A stretch of 64,000 nt of DNA from Streptomyces fumanus (GTDB lineage: Bacteria > Actinomycetota > Actinomycetes > Streptomycetales > Streptomycetaceae): NCBI RefSeq assembly GCF_014655295.1, contig NZ_BNBI01000009.1, positions 359,215-423,214 on the forward strand, written 5' to 3'. Shown here one piece after another: positions 39,559-47,835 of this stretch. Below the pieces are notes generated by a model that ran no database searches, had not been told where the DNA came from, and saw only the letters and a program-made list of their open reading frames with translations. The position numbers and the translations under genes were made by a program. Position 1 is the first letter of the stretch, and each line of letters opens with the position of its first letter.

Positions 39559-39631
39559 TAGCGGTGACCGGACTTGAACCGGTGACACAGCGATTATGAG
39601 CCGCTTGCTCTACCGACTGAGCTACACCGCT
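39559..39631 (-). tRNA. tRNA-Met (anticodon CAT)
   Basis: The minus strand folds as a 73-nt tRNA. The acceptor is AGCGGTG with CACCGCT, the D arm GTAGCTCAGTCGGTAGAGC, the anticodon arm AGCGGCTCATAATCGCT with CAT, and the T arm GTTCAAG. The paired first base of the acceptor indicates an elongator rather than initiator tRNA. Confidence 0.93.
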
Positions 39632-39677
39632 GCGATGCGATCGGACCCCGCCTTGCGACGGGAACCGTTCACACCAG

Positions 39678-39750
39678 AGCCCCAAAACGGAATCGAACCG
39701 TTGACCTTCTCCTTACCATGGAGACGCTCTGCCGACTGAGCTATTGGGGC
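39678..39750 (-). tRNA. tRNA-Thr (anticodon GGT)
   Basis: The minus strand folds as a 73-nt tRNA. The acceptor is GCCCCAA with TTGGGGC, the D arm ATAGCTCAGTCGGCAGAGC, the anticodon arm has CTCC-ATGGTAA-GGAG with GGT, and the T arm has GTTCGAT. It lies 46 bp upstream of tRNA-Met in the same direction. Confidence 0.93.
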
Positions 39751-39974
39751 GAGCGATGAAGACATTACACGGTCGCCCGCCGTTCGCCCAAATCCGTTCC
39801 GCAGTCCCCGCCCCGACCCTTCCCTGGGGTCCCGCGGCCCCCTCCCGCACCGGTGGCCACGCCGGTACGACTATTGCGCTCCTCCGCCGTCCCGGCTGAT
39901 CACCGTCCTAGGCTCGACTCACTCTGCGTGATCTTGCGTCCCCCACTGCGCAGTCCCGAGCCCAGAGGAGCGCG

Positions 39975-41234
39975 ATGCCCGACAGCCGACCGCGGCAGCC
40001 GTCCCACTCGTCCTCCCCGTCGGGGCCGGCCGGGGGCGGGTCGCTCCTGCTGGCCGGCGCGCGGCTCACCGACGGCCGCACCGTGGACGTACGGCTGTGC
40101 GGGGGCCGTATCGAGGCCGTCGGCACGGCGGGCAGCCTGGTGGCGGGCGGGGCGCCCGGCACCGGCACGCGCGTGGACCTCACCGGCTACCTGCTGCTGC
40201 CCGCCCCCGCCGAACCGCACGCCCACACCGACACCGCCCTGACCGCCGACGCGGGCGGGCCGGTCTCCTACGCGCCGCCGGACGTGCAGCGCCGGGCCAC
40301 CGAGGCGGCGCTGCACGTCCTGGGGCACGGCGCCACCGCGCTGCGCACCCACGTGCGCGTGGGCGACGTCCAGGGGCTCGGCGCGCTGACCGCCGTACTG
40401 CGGGCGGGGCGGTCGCTGCGCGGGCTGGCGGAGCTGACGACGGTGGCGGTGCCCAGGGTGCTGACCGGGACGGCCGGGGCCGAGGGGCTGGCGGTGCTGC
40501 GGGACGCGCTGAAGATGGGCGCCTCGGTGGTGGGCGGGTGCCCGGACCTCGATCCCGACCCCATGGGGTACGTGGAGGCGGTCCTGGAGGTCGCCGCCGA
40601 GCACGGCTGCCCGGTCGACCTGCACACGGACGCCGCCGATCCGGTCCGGCTGGCCCGGCTGGCGGCGATGGCGGGCGGGCTGCGCCCGGGGGTGACGCTG
40701 GGGCCGTGCGGCGGCCTGGGCAGGCTGCCGGCGGAGGTGGCCGCGCGGACGGCCGACCTGCTCGCGGCGGCCGGGGTGACGGTGGTGTGCCTGCCGCAGG
40801 GCGGCTGCGGCGCCGCCGACCGCGACGGGACGGCTCCGGTACGGCTGCTGCGCTCGGCCGGCGTCCGGGTGGCGGCCGGCAGCGGTGCCCTGCGCGATGT
40901 GTCCAACCCGGTGGGCCGCGGCGACCCCTTGGAGGCGGCCTACCTGCTGGCCTCGCGGCACGGGCTGCGGCCGGAGGAGGCGTACGAGGCGGTCAGCTCG
41001 TCGGCGCGGGCGGCGCTGGGGCTGCCCGAGGTGCGGGTGGAGGCCGGTTTCCCGGCGGAGCTGCTCGCGGTGCGCGGGGAGGGGCTGGCGGGGGCGCTCT
41101 CGCTGGCGTACAGCCGTGTGGTGGTGCACGGGGGGCGTGTGGTGGCACGCACCAGCGCGGTACGGGAGTACGGCGACTTCACGGCCACCAACGAGCTGGG
41201 CCTGCCCCGCCAGGGACGCGGCGGACCGCCCTGA
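39975..41234 (+). CDS. amidohydrolase, cytosine deaminase-like
   Basis: A 419-residue metal-dependent hydrolase. After a proline/serine-rich N-terminus comes the composite sandwich domain (LLLAGARLTDGRTVDVRLCG) and the barrel. The first metal motif is EPHAHTD and a further His lies in VDLHTDAADPV. The classical later His and Asp motifs are less clear (the GSGALRDVSNPVGRGD region takes the place of the usual D-N-V-R-D segment). It could deaminate a pyrimidine-like ring or be a divergent member. It stands alone on the plus strand. Confidence 0.75.
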   Translation: MPDSRPRQPSHSSSPSGPAGGGSLLLAGARLTDGRTVDVRLCGGRIEAVGTAGSLVAGGAPGTGTRVDLTGYLLLPAPAEPHAHTDTALTADAGGPVSYAPPDVQRRATEAALHVLGHGATALRTHVRVGDVQGLGALTAVLRAGRSLRGLAELTTVAVPRVLTGTAGAEGLAVLRDALKMGASVVGGCPDLDPDPMGYVEAVLEVAAEHGCPVDLHTDAADPVRLARLAAMAGGLRPGVTLGPCGGLGRLPAEVAARTADLLAAAGVTVVCLPQGGCGAADRDGTAPVRLLRSAGVRVAAGSGALRDVSNPVGRGDPLEAAYLLASRHGLRPEEAYEAVSSSARAALGLPEVRVEAGFPAELLAVRGEGLAGALSLAYSRVVVHGGRVVARTSAVREYGDFTATNELGLPRQGRGGPP

Positions 41235-41305
41235 CCCGGGCGGGGCCGCGCGGCCCGGCCGGACCCGTGCGGCGGAGGCGGCCGTCGGGGCGTACGGTCG
41301 AAGAC

Positions 41306-41962
41306 ATGCGCATTGTCATCGCTGGTGGTCATGGTCAGATCGCGCTGAAGCTGGAGCGGCTGCTCGCCCGGCGCGGGGACGAGGTGGCGGGCATCATCCG
41401 CAAGGCCGAGCAGGCCGACGATCTGCGCGAGGCCGGTGCCGAACCGGTCGTGCTGGACCTGGAGTCGGCCTCCGTCGAGCAGGTCGCGGACGCGCTGCGG
41501 GGCGCGGACGCGGCGGTCTTCGCGGCGGGCGCGGGCCCGGGCAGCGGCGCGGCCCGCAAGGACACGGTGGACAAGGCGGCGGCGGTCCTGTTCGCGGACG
41601 CCGCGGTCCGGGCGGGCGTACGCCGGTTCCTGATCGTGTCGTCGATGGCCGCCGACCCCGCTCACCAGGGCGACGAGATCTTCGACGTCTATCTGCGCGC
41701 CAAGGGCGAGGCGGACGCGTACGTACGTTCGCTGGACGCGCTGGACTGGACGATCCTGCGCCCGGGCGCCCTGACCGACGACCCGGGGACCGGGCTGGTC
41801 CGCCTGGAGGCCCACACCGGCCGGGGCCCGGTGCCGCGCGAGGACGTGGCGACCGTCCTGGCGGAGCTGCTGGACACCCCGGCCACGGCCGGCCTCACCC
41901 TGGAACTGATCAGCGGCTCCACCCCGGCGTCGGTGGCCGTGAAGTCGATCGCCGGCGGCTGA
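41306..41962 (+). CDS. NAD(P)-binding protein, atypical SDR
   Basis: A 218-residue Rossmann-fold protein starting at ATG 41306. It has GGHGQIALKL as dinucleotide-binding motif, LDLESASVEQVADAL after the third strand and a YLRAKGEADAYVR helix carrying the Tyr-Lys-type residues (Y...K) of the SDR-a5/NmrA-like group. Such proteins sense NADP or reduce flavins or small carbonyls. No neighbour suggests a substrate. Confidence 0.8.
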   Translation: MRIVIAGGHGQIALKLERLLARRGDEVAGIIRKAEQADDLREAGAEPVVLDLESASVEQVADALRGADAAVFAAGAGPGSGAARKDTVDKAAAVLFADAAVRAGVRRFLIVSSMAADPAHQGDEIFDVYLRAKGEADAYVRSLDALDWTILRPGALTDDPGTGLVRLEAHTGRGPVPREDVATVLAELLDTPATAGLTLELISGSTPASVAVKSIAGG

Positions 41963-42067
41963 GGGGCTGAGCGGCTACTGGTCGGCTGCGGGGTCGCGTG
42001 GCTGCGGGTCGGAACGAACTTCGGTCAGCCGCCGCTCGGCCACCGGTCGGCCGCCGCTCGGCCGTGC

Positions 42068-42280
42068 TCAGAACAGCGGCAACTGCCCCGGGAACTCGGG
42101 CACGACGTACCCGTCCAACGACGGCTGGGCCGCCCCCAGTTGCGCCGCCCGCCGGGATCCCGGGCAGGAGACCAGTTCCCCGCTCTCCCGGGCCCCGGGC
42201 GGATCGTGCCGTGCGTACCGTCCGGCGACGACAGCGATCTCGCGACGGCACTCGGGACAGAGACGACGACGGGAGGCCAT
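42068..42280 (-). CDS. small zinc-finger-like protein
   Basis: A 70-residue protein from ATG 42280, with GGGGGTATG just upstream. It has CPECRREIAVVAGRYARHDP with a further Cys in VSCPGS, a small treble-clef or zinc-knuckle arrangement. The rest is low complexity and ends PGQLPLF. Small zinc proteins of this kind are widespread in Streptomyces without known function. Confidence 0.65.
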   Translation of the reverse strand: MASRRRLCPECRREIAVVAGRYARHDPPGARESGELVSCPGSRRAAQLGAAQPSLDGYVVPEFPGQLPLF

Positions 42281-42341
42281 ACCCCCAGTCTGCCGCACCC
42301 CGCTTCCGGCGCCCCCGGCCCGCACGCCCCAGGCGCACGAA

Positions 42342-42385
42342 AAGACCCCCTCCGTCCCGCGTTTCCGCGGATCGGAGGGGGTCTT
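42342..42385 (-). terminator. strong intrinsic terminator
   Basis: A perfect 13-bp stem, AAGACCCCCTCCG (42342-42354) with CGGAGGGGGTCTT (42373-42385). On the minus strand it is followed by TTTTCGT. It ends a transcript that contains the tRNA-like element at 42395-42438. Confidence 0.9.
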
Positions 42386-42394
42386 CCCCAGTGT

Positions 42395-42438
42395 GGCGGC
42401 GCCAGGATTCGAACCTGGGAAGGCTGAGCCACACCGCC
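42395..42438 (-). ncRNA. tRNA-like minigene lacking an anticodon arm
   Basis: The minus strand reads GGCGGTG TGGCTCAG, then a 5-bp T stem CCAGG-TTCGAAT-CCTGG, then CGCCGCC. The ends pair over 7 bp (one G-U), and the TTCGAAT loop is perfect tRNA. There is a D-arm-like start but no anticodon arm or variable region. A strong terminator follows 10 bp downstream. It may be a tRNA remnant left by an integrative element that used a tRNA attachment site, or a small structured RNA. About 30 bp upstream lies another GGGG/CCCC hairpin. Confidence 0.55.
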
Positions 42439-42673
42439 GGGGTTCGCTGCCCCATCGAACCGCTTTTCGGCGGTGCTCCGTGGCAACGACGTAAACAATA
42501 CCCGATGGGGAGGGGTGCTTCGCCACCCGATTGATCTGCGCCGGGAGCGCGGCGGGTGGCTAGGCTTGTCCGGATGCGGTCCGGGCTCTCGCCCGGTTCG
42601 GCGGCCGTCCACGTATGCCGGTACGGGCCCGACACGCACCTGACACGCACCCAGATACAAGGAGCCACAGGAC

Positions 42674-43162
42674 ATGGCCGACTCCAGTTTCGACATCGTC
42701 TCGAAGGTCGAGCGGCAGGAGGTCGACAACGCCCTCAACCAGGCCGCCAAGGAGATCTCCCAGCGCTACGACTTCAAGGGCGTGGGTGCCTCGATCTCGT
42801 GGTCCGGTGACAAGATCCTGATGGAGGCGAACTCCGAGGACCGGGTCAAGGCCATCCTCGACGTCTTCCAGTCCAAGCTGATCAAGCGGGGCATCTCGCT
42901 GAAGTCCCTGGACGCGGGTGAGCCGCAGCTCTCCGGCAAGGAGTACAAGATCTTCGCGTCGATCGAGGAGGGCATCTCCCAAGAGAACGCGAAGAAGGTG
43001 GCGAAGATCATCCGTGACGAGGGCCCGAAGGGCGTGAAGGCCCAGGTGCAGGGTGACGAGCTGCGGGTCTCCTCCAAGAGCCGCGACGACCTCCAGACCG
43101 TGATCGCCCTGCTCAAGGGCAAGGACTTCGACTTCGCGCTGCAGTTCGTGAACTACCGGTGA
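42674..43162 (+). CDS. yajQ: YajQ family nucleotide-binding protein
   Basis: A 162-residue UPF0234 protein. It begins ADSSFDIVSKVERQEVDNAL and includes RYDFKGVGASISWSGDKI and ALQFVNYR at the C-terminus, all diagnostic. The family has two ferredoxin-like domains. Members bind nucleotides, and some bind c-di-GMP and act as transcriptional co-regulators, but no target is known here. The ATG follows AAGGAG. Single gene with a strong terminator right after it. Confidence 0.95.
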   Translation: MADSSFDIVSKVERQEVDNALNQAAKEISQRYDFKGVGASISWSGDKILMEANSEDRVKAILDVFQSKLIKRGISLKSLDAGEPQLSGKEYKIFASIEEGISQENAKKVAKIIRDEGPKGVKAQVQGDELRVSSKSRDDLQTVIALLKGKDFDFALQFVNYR

Positions 43163-43168
43163 CCCCCT

Positions 43169-43199
43169 GTCCGCTGCCGCCGGTCTGGCGGTAGCGGAC
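43169..43199 (+). terminator. terminator after yajQ
   Basis: GTCCGCTGCCGCC (43169-43181) pairs with GGCGGTAGCGGAC (43187-43199), 13 bp with one G-U, starting 7 bp after the yajQ stop codon. Confidence 0.85.
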
Positions 43200-43296
43200 A
43201 CGGGAAGGGGTGGGTGCCCCGCCGGTGCCCGCCCCTTCGCGCCTGCCGGCCGTGGTGCTCAGTCCGGTGGTTGCGCCGGTCAGTAAGGTGCGGGAC

Positions 43297-44568
43297 ATGA
43301 CACCTGCGGCTTCGGACCTGCGGCGCACCCTGGGTGTGGGCGACGCCGTGGTGATCGGGCTCGGTTCGATGATCGGGGCCGGGATCTTCGCCGCCCTGGC
43401 GCCCGCGGCCCGCGCGGCGGGGTCGGGACTGCTGTTCGGGCTGGCGGTCGCGGCCGTGGTCGCCTATTGCAACGCCACCTCCTCGGCTCGGCTGGCCGCT
43501 CGGTATCCGGCCTCCGGCGGCACGTACGTCTACGGGCGCGAGCGGCTCGGGGAGTTCTGGGGTCATCTGGCGGGCTGGTCGTTCGTGGTGGGCAAGACGG
43601 CCTCCTGTGCGGCGATGGCGCTCACCGTGGGCGCTTATGTGTGGCCTGGGCAGGCGCACGCCGTGGCGGTCGCGGCCGTGGTGGCGCTGACCGCGGTGAA
43701 CTACGGCGGCGTCCAGAAGTCCGCGTGGGCGACGCGGCTGATCGTGGCGGTGGTCCTGGCTGTCCTCGCTTCCGTGGTCGTCGTGTCGCTCACCTCCGGC
43801 CGGTCCGCCGCGGGGCACCTGGACGTGGGGGCGTCCGAGGGTGTCGGTGGTGTGCTCCAGGCCGGTGGTCTGCTGTTCTTCGCGTTCGCCGGGTACGCGC
43901 GCATCGCCACGCTCGGCGAGGAGGTGCGGGACCCGGCGCGCACCATTCCCCGCGCGATCCCCCTGGCCCTGGGCATCACGCTGGTCGTGTACGTGTGTGT
44001 CGCGGTGGCGGTCCTCTCCGTGCTGGGGTCGGCGGAACTCGGGCGGGCGACGGCGCCGCTGGCCGACGCCGTCCGCGCGGCCGGTGTGCCGGGGCTGGCG
44101 CCGGTGGTGCGGGTGGGCGCCGCCGTGGCCGCGCTGGGCTCGCTGCTGGCGTTGATCCTGGGTGTGTCACGGACGACGCTGGCCATGGCCCGCGACCGTC
44201 ATCTGCCCAGGGCGCTGGCCGCGGTGCATCCGCGGTACCGGGTGCCGCATCGGGCGGAGCTGGCCGTGGGCGCGGCGGTCGCTGTCCTGGCCGCCACGGT
44301 GGATGTGCGGGGTGCTGTCGGGTTCTCCTCCTTCGGTGTGCTGGCGTACTACGCGGTGGCCAACGCCTCGGCGTGGACGCTCGACTCCGCTCCGGCCTCG
44401 CGGGTGGTGCCGGGGGTGGGGTTGGTCGGGTGCCTGCTGCTGGCGTTCGCCCTGCCGGTGACGTCGGTGGCCGTGGGCGCGGGGGTGCTGGTGCTGGGCG
44501 CGGTCGTGTACGGGGTGCGGGTGCGGGTGCGGGGACGGCGTCTTCGGCGGCGTACAGGCGCGTCCTAG
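43297..44568 (+). CDS. APC-superfamily amino acid permease
   Basis: A 423-residue membrane transporter with about 11-12 hydrophobic helices. The APC fingerprint GDAVVIGLGSMIGAGIFAAL (unwound first helix) is present, as is GLLFFAFAGYARIATLGEEV in the sixth helix region followed by DPARTIPRAIPL. It probably imports a cationic or neutral amino acid by H+ symport. Substrate cannot be assigned. It uses ATG 43297, and ends in a short arginine-rich tail. Confidence 0.85.
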   Translation: MTPAASDLRRTLGVGDAVVIGLGSMIGAGIFAALAPAARAAGSGLLFGLAVAAVVAYCNATSSARLAARYPASGGTYVYGRERLGEFWGHLAGWSFVVGKTASCAAMALTVGAYVWPGQAHAVAVAAVVALTAVNYGGVQKSAWATRLIVAVVLAVLASVVVVSLTSGRSAAGHLDVGASEGVGGVLQAGGLLFFAFAGYARIATLGEEVRDPARTIPRAIPLALGITLVVYVCVAVAVLSVLGSAELGRATAPLADAVRAAGVPGLAPVVRVGAAVAALGSLLALILGVSRTTLAMARDRHLPRALAAVHPRYRVPHRAELAVGAAVAVLAATVDVRGAVGFSSFGVLAYYAVANASAWTLDSAPASRVVPGVGLVGCLLLAFALPVTSVAVGAGVLVLGAVVYGVRVRVRGRRLRRRTGAS

Positions 44569-44734
44569 GTGTGTCGGGGCCGCGGTGCGGCGGGCCTGTG
44601 CCGTCGGCGGACCGTGCCCGGAGGCGCGGGTCTAATGGGTAGGTATGCGGGTCCCCGGCGTGGTTCCGGTCGGTGTGTGGGTGTTCGCGGTCATGGGGTC
44701 ATCCTGCCGGGTGCCACTGACATCCGCTGCGGCC

Positions 44735-44761
44735 TGTGGACAACTCGGGGGCTGTGGACAA
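44735..44761. repeat. two direct DnaA-box-like repeats
   Basis: TGTGGACAA occurs at 44735-44743 and 44753-44761, 18 bp apart, each the complement of TTGTCCACA, a Streptomyces DnaA box. They sit in the 224-bp non-coding spacer 44569-44792, just downstream of the YccF gene. Confidence 0.6.
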
Positions 44762-44792
44762 CGCCGTCACCCGGAGGCGGCGCTGCGGCTGC

Positions 44793-45185
44793 TCAGCGGG
44801 CCGTGAACGGCTGGTCGGTGCGGACGATGTCGCGGCCGAGCGGGAGCAGTGAGACCGGGATCAGCTTGAAGTTGGCGATGCCGAGCGGGATGCCGATGAT
44901 CGTGACGCACAGGGCAATGCCGGTGACGATGTGGCCGAGGGCCAGCCACCAGCCCGCGAGGATCAGCCAGAGCACGTTGCCGACGCAGGACGGGGCACCG
45001 GCGTCGCGGCGCTCGACCGTGGTGCGTCCGAAGGGCCACAGGGCATAGCCGCCGATGCGGAAGGCCGCGATGCCGAACGGGATGCCGATGACGGTGACGC
45101 AGAGCAGCACGCCCGCGAGCAGATAGCCCAGGAACAGCCAGAAGCCGCTGAGCACGAGCCATATGACGTTCAGGATGGTCTTCAC
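44793..45185 (-). CDS. YccF domain membrane protein
   Basis: A 130-residue inner membrane protein with two YccF repeats (FWLFLGYLLAGVLLCVTVIG, then WWLALGHIVTGIALCVTIIG), each a hydrophobic hairpin ending in IGIP[FL]GIA. A short loop with one Cys (about 63-73) separates the repeats. It starts at GTG 45185 and overlaps the end of htpX by 4 bp, so the two are co-translated. Function unknown. Confidence 0.85.
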   Translation of the reverse strand: MKTILNVIWLVLSGFWLFLGYLLAGVLLCVTVIGIPFGIAAFRIGGYALWPFGRTTVERRDAGAPSCVGNVLWLILAGWWLALGHIVTGIALCVTIIGIPLGIANFKLIPVSLLPLGRDIVRTDQPFTAR

Positions 45186-46045
45186 TGGTAGCGACCTGCC
45201 ATCTTTTCCAGTCGGGCGATACGGTCCGCCATCGGTGGATGGGTGGAGAACATCTTCGAGAGGCCCTGACCGGGACGGAACGGGTTGGCGATCATCATGT
45301 GGCTGGCCGTCTCGATACGGGGCTCCGGAGGCAGCGGAAGCTGCTTGGTGCCCAGCTCCAGCTTGCGCAGGGCGCTGGCGAGGGCGAGCGGGTCGCCGGT
45401 GAGCTGGGAGCCGGAGGCGTCGGCCTCGTACTCCCGGGAGCGGCTGATGGCCAACTGGATCAGGGTGGCGGCGAGCGGGCCGAGGAGCATGATCAGCAGC
45501 ATGCCGAAGAGGCCGGGGCCGTCGTCGTCGTCGGAGCGGCCGACCGGGATCAGCCAGGCGAAGTTGACCAGGAACATGATCACGGAGGCGAGAGCGCCGG
45601 CGACCGAGGAGATGAGGATGTCGCGGTTGTAGACGTGGCTCAGCTCGTGGCCGATGACGCCGCGCAGTTCGCGCTCGTCGAGCAGGCGCAGGATGCCGTC
45701 GGTGCAGCAGACCGCGGCGTTGCGCGGGTTGCGTCCGGTCGCGAAGGCGTTCGGGGCCTCCGTCGGTGAGATGTAGAGGCGGGGCATGGGCTGGCGGGCC
45801 TGGGTGGAGAGGTCGCGGACCATGCGGTACAGCCCGGGGGCCTCGAACTCGCTCACCGGGCGGGCGCGCATCGCGCGGAGCGCCAGCTTGTCGCTGTTCC
45901 AGTACGCGTACGCGTTCGTGCCCAGGGCCACGAGGACGGCGACGACGAGACCGGCCCGGCCGAAGAAGCTGCCGATGACGATGATGAGCGCGGACAGTCC
46001 CCCGAGGAGTACTGCGGTCCTGAGCCCGTTGTGCCGGCGGTGCAC
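45182..46045 (-). CDS. htpX: membrane-bound zinc protease HtpX (M48)
   Basis: A 287-residue membrane protease that degrades misfolded membrane proteins. The zinc motif GVIGHELSHVYNRDI (HExxH) and the later SREYEADASG glutamate ligand are intact. Four hydrophobic segments flank them. GTG 46045 was chosen because GGAGG lies 7 nt upstream and it gives the family-typical N-terminus (HRRHNGLRTAVLLGGLSAL). It is followed by a coupled YccF gene. Confidence 0.93.
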   Translation of the reverse strand: MHRRHNGLRTAVLLGGLSALIIVIGSFFGRAGLVVAVLVALGTNAYAYWNSDKLALRAMRARPVSEFEAPGLYRMVRDLSTQARQPMPRLYISPTEAPNAFATGRNPRNAAVCCTDGILRLLDERELRGVIGHELSHVYNRDILISSVAGALASVIMFLVNFAWLIPVGRSDDDDGPGLFGMLLIMLLGPLAATLIQLAISRSREYEADASGSQLTGDPLALASALRKLELGTKQLPLPPEPRIETASHMMIANPFRPGQGLSKMFSTHPPMADRIARLEKMAGRYQ

Positions 46046-46308
46046 GGTACGCCCTCCAAGTGGTGCAGCAGGGGAACCCTTTGCTTGCTGGTCCGCTCGC
46101 GGTGGTTGCTTCCCGGTCTGTCGATGCCACCGGTGCTGTGATGCCACGTCCAGTGGACCCTCCCGTACTGGTCAACGCCAGGCGACGGCCACCAGTTCCC
46201 CGGTGGGTACGGCGGCGCGCCGGGCGGTCCGGGTGCCCGGCACGGCGTACGGCACACGCGCGTGGCGGCCGGACGCCCCACGCGCGTGCGGTCGGGGACG
46301 GGCTCGGC

Positions 46309-47835
46309 TCAGAAGAGGCCGGTGTCGGCGAAGCGCAGGACGAGCTGGGGGGCTCCGGAGAGGGCGACGGCCAGGACCGCGGTCACGGCGATCGCGGCGG
46401 TGAGCGGGACGGGCGCCGGGTGCCTGCGGGGCTCGCCCTCGGGCGCGGCGCGGAACAGCAGAGCCGTCCACTGGAGGTAGTAGTACAGCGCGACGACGAC
46501 GTTGACGGCCATGATCACGGCGAGCCAGCCGAGGCCGGCGTCGACGGCCGCCGAGAAGACGGTGACCTTGGCGAACAGGCCGATGATGCCCGGGGGCAGT
46601 CCGGCCAGGCAGAGCAGGAAGAACGCCAGGAGCAGCGCGGTCAGGGGGCGGGAGGCGTACAGGCCCCGGTAGTCGGAGAGGCGGTTGCGGGGCTTGGTGC
46701 GGCCGACCAGGGCGGCCACCGCGAAGGCGCCGAGGTTCACGGCGGCGTACATGAGGGCGTAGGCGACGGTGGAGCCGATGGACCGCTCCGGGTCGTCGGA
46801 GTACGCGGCGGCGGCGATCGGCACCAGGAGGTAGCCCGCCTGTCCGACGGACGACCAGGCGAGCAGGCGTACCGCGCTGTACGCGCGCGTGGCGCGTTGC
46901 CGCAGGGCTCCGGCGTTGCCGGCCGTCATGGTGAGCGCGGCCAGTGCCGCGAGGGCCGGTCCCCACACGTCGGCGTAGGACGGGAGGGCGACGACGGTGA
47001 CGAGGATGAGGCCGGAGAAGCCGACCGCCTTGCCGACGACGGACAGGTAGGCGGCGATCGGCAGCGGGGCGCCGACGTAGGTGTCGGGGACCCAGAAGTG
47101 GAAGGGCACGGCGGCCGTCTTGAAGGCGAAGCCGACGAGGGTGAGGACGACGCCGGTGTGGACGAGGGTGGTGAGCTGCCCGTCGACGTCCTGGACGCGG
47201 TCGGCGATCCTGTTGAGGTACAGGGTGCCGGTGGAGGCGTACACGAAGCTGATGCCCATGAGGCTGACCGCGGTCGCGGTGACCGAGGACAGGAAGAACT
47301 TCAGGGCGGCTTCGGAGGAGCGCCGGTCGCCGTGCCGCAGGCCGACCAGGGCGAAGGCGGGCAGGGAGGCGACCTCCAGGGCGACGATGAGGGTCGCCAG
47401 GTCGCGGGAGGCGGGCAGCAGGGCGGCGCCGGCCGCGGAGGACAGCAGCAGGAACCAGTACTCGCCCTCCGGCAGTCCCCGGTCGGCGTCCTTCAGGGCG
47501 GTGACCGACAGCAAGGCGGCCACCAGTGCCCCGCCGAGCACCAGGAACTGGATGACCAGGGTGAACGGGTCGGCGACGTAACTGCACGCGTGCGTGTCGC
47601 CGGTCAGGCAGAAGGTGGCGCGGTCGCCGTCCAGCAGAGGCAGCAGCAGGAGCAGGGCGGCGGCGAGGCCGGCGACCGAGGCCCAGCCGAGCAGCGCTTT
47701 GCGGCGCCCGCCGACGAAGAGGTCGGCGACGAGGACGGCGAGGCCGACGACCGCCGCGACGGTGGGCGGGGCGACGGCGAGCCAGTCGACGGACTGGACC
47801 AGCGACGCGGCCAGGGGCTGGGCCAAGGCGCTCAT
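46309..47835 (-). CDS. nuoN: NADH-quinone oxidoreductase subunit N
   Basis: A 508-residue antiporter-like proton-pumping subunit of complex I. It has about 14 membrane helices with the conserved lysine-bearing helices (LKFFLSSVTATAVSLMGISF, then FKTAAVPFHFWVPDTYVGAP). It is the last gene of the ten-gene nuo operon and overlaps nuoM by 4 bp. Start at ATG 47835. Confidence 0.93.
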   Translation of the reverse strand: MSALAQPLAASLVQSVDWLAVAPPTVAAVVGLAVLVADLFVGGRRKALLGWASVAGLAAALLLLLPLLDGDRATFCLTGDTHACSYVADPFTLVIQFLVLGGALVAALLSVTALKDADRGLPEGEYWFLLLSSAAGAALLPASRDLATLIVALEVASLPAFALVGLRHGDRRSSEAALKFFLSSVTATAVSLMGISFVYASTGTLYLNRIADRVQDVDGQLTTLVHTGVVLTLVGFAFKTAAVPFHFWVPDTYVGAPLPIAAYLSVVGKAVGFSGLILVTVVALPSYADVWGPALAALAALTMTAGNAGALRQRATRAYSAVRLLAWSSVGQAGYLLVPIAAAAYSDDPERSIGSTVAYALMYAAVNLGAFAVAALVGRTKPRNRLSDYRGLYASRPLTALLLAFFLLCLAGLPPGIIGLFAKVTVFSAAVDAGLGWLAVIMAVNVVVALYYYLQWTALLFRAAPEGEPRRHPAPVPLTAAIAVTAVLAVALSGAPQLVLRFADTGLF

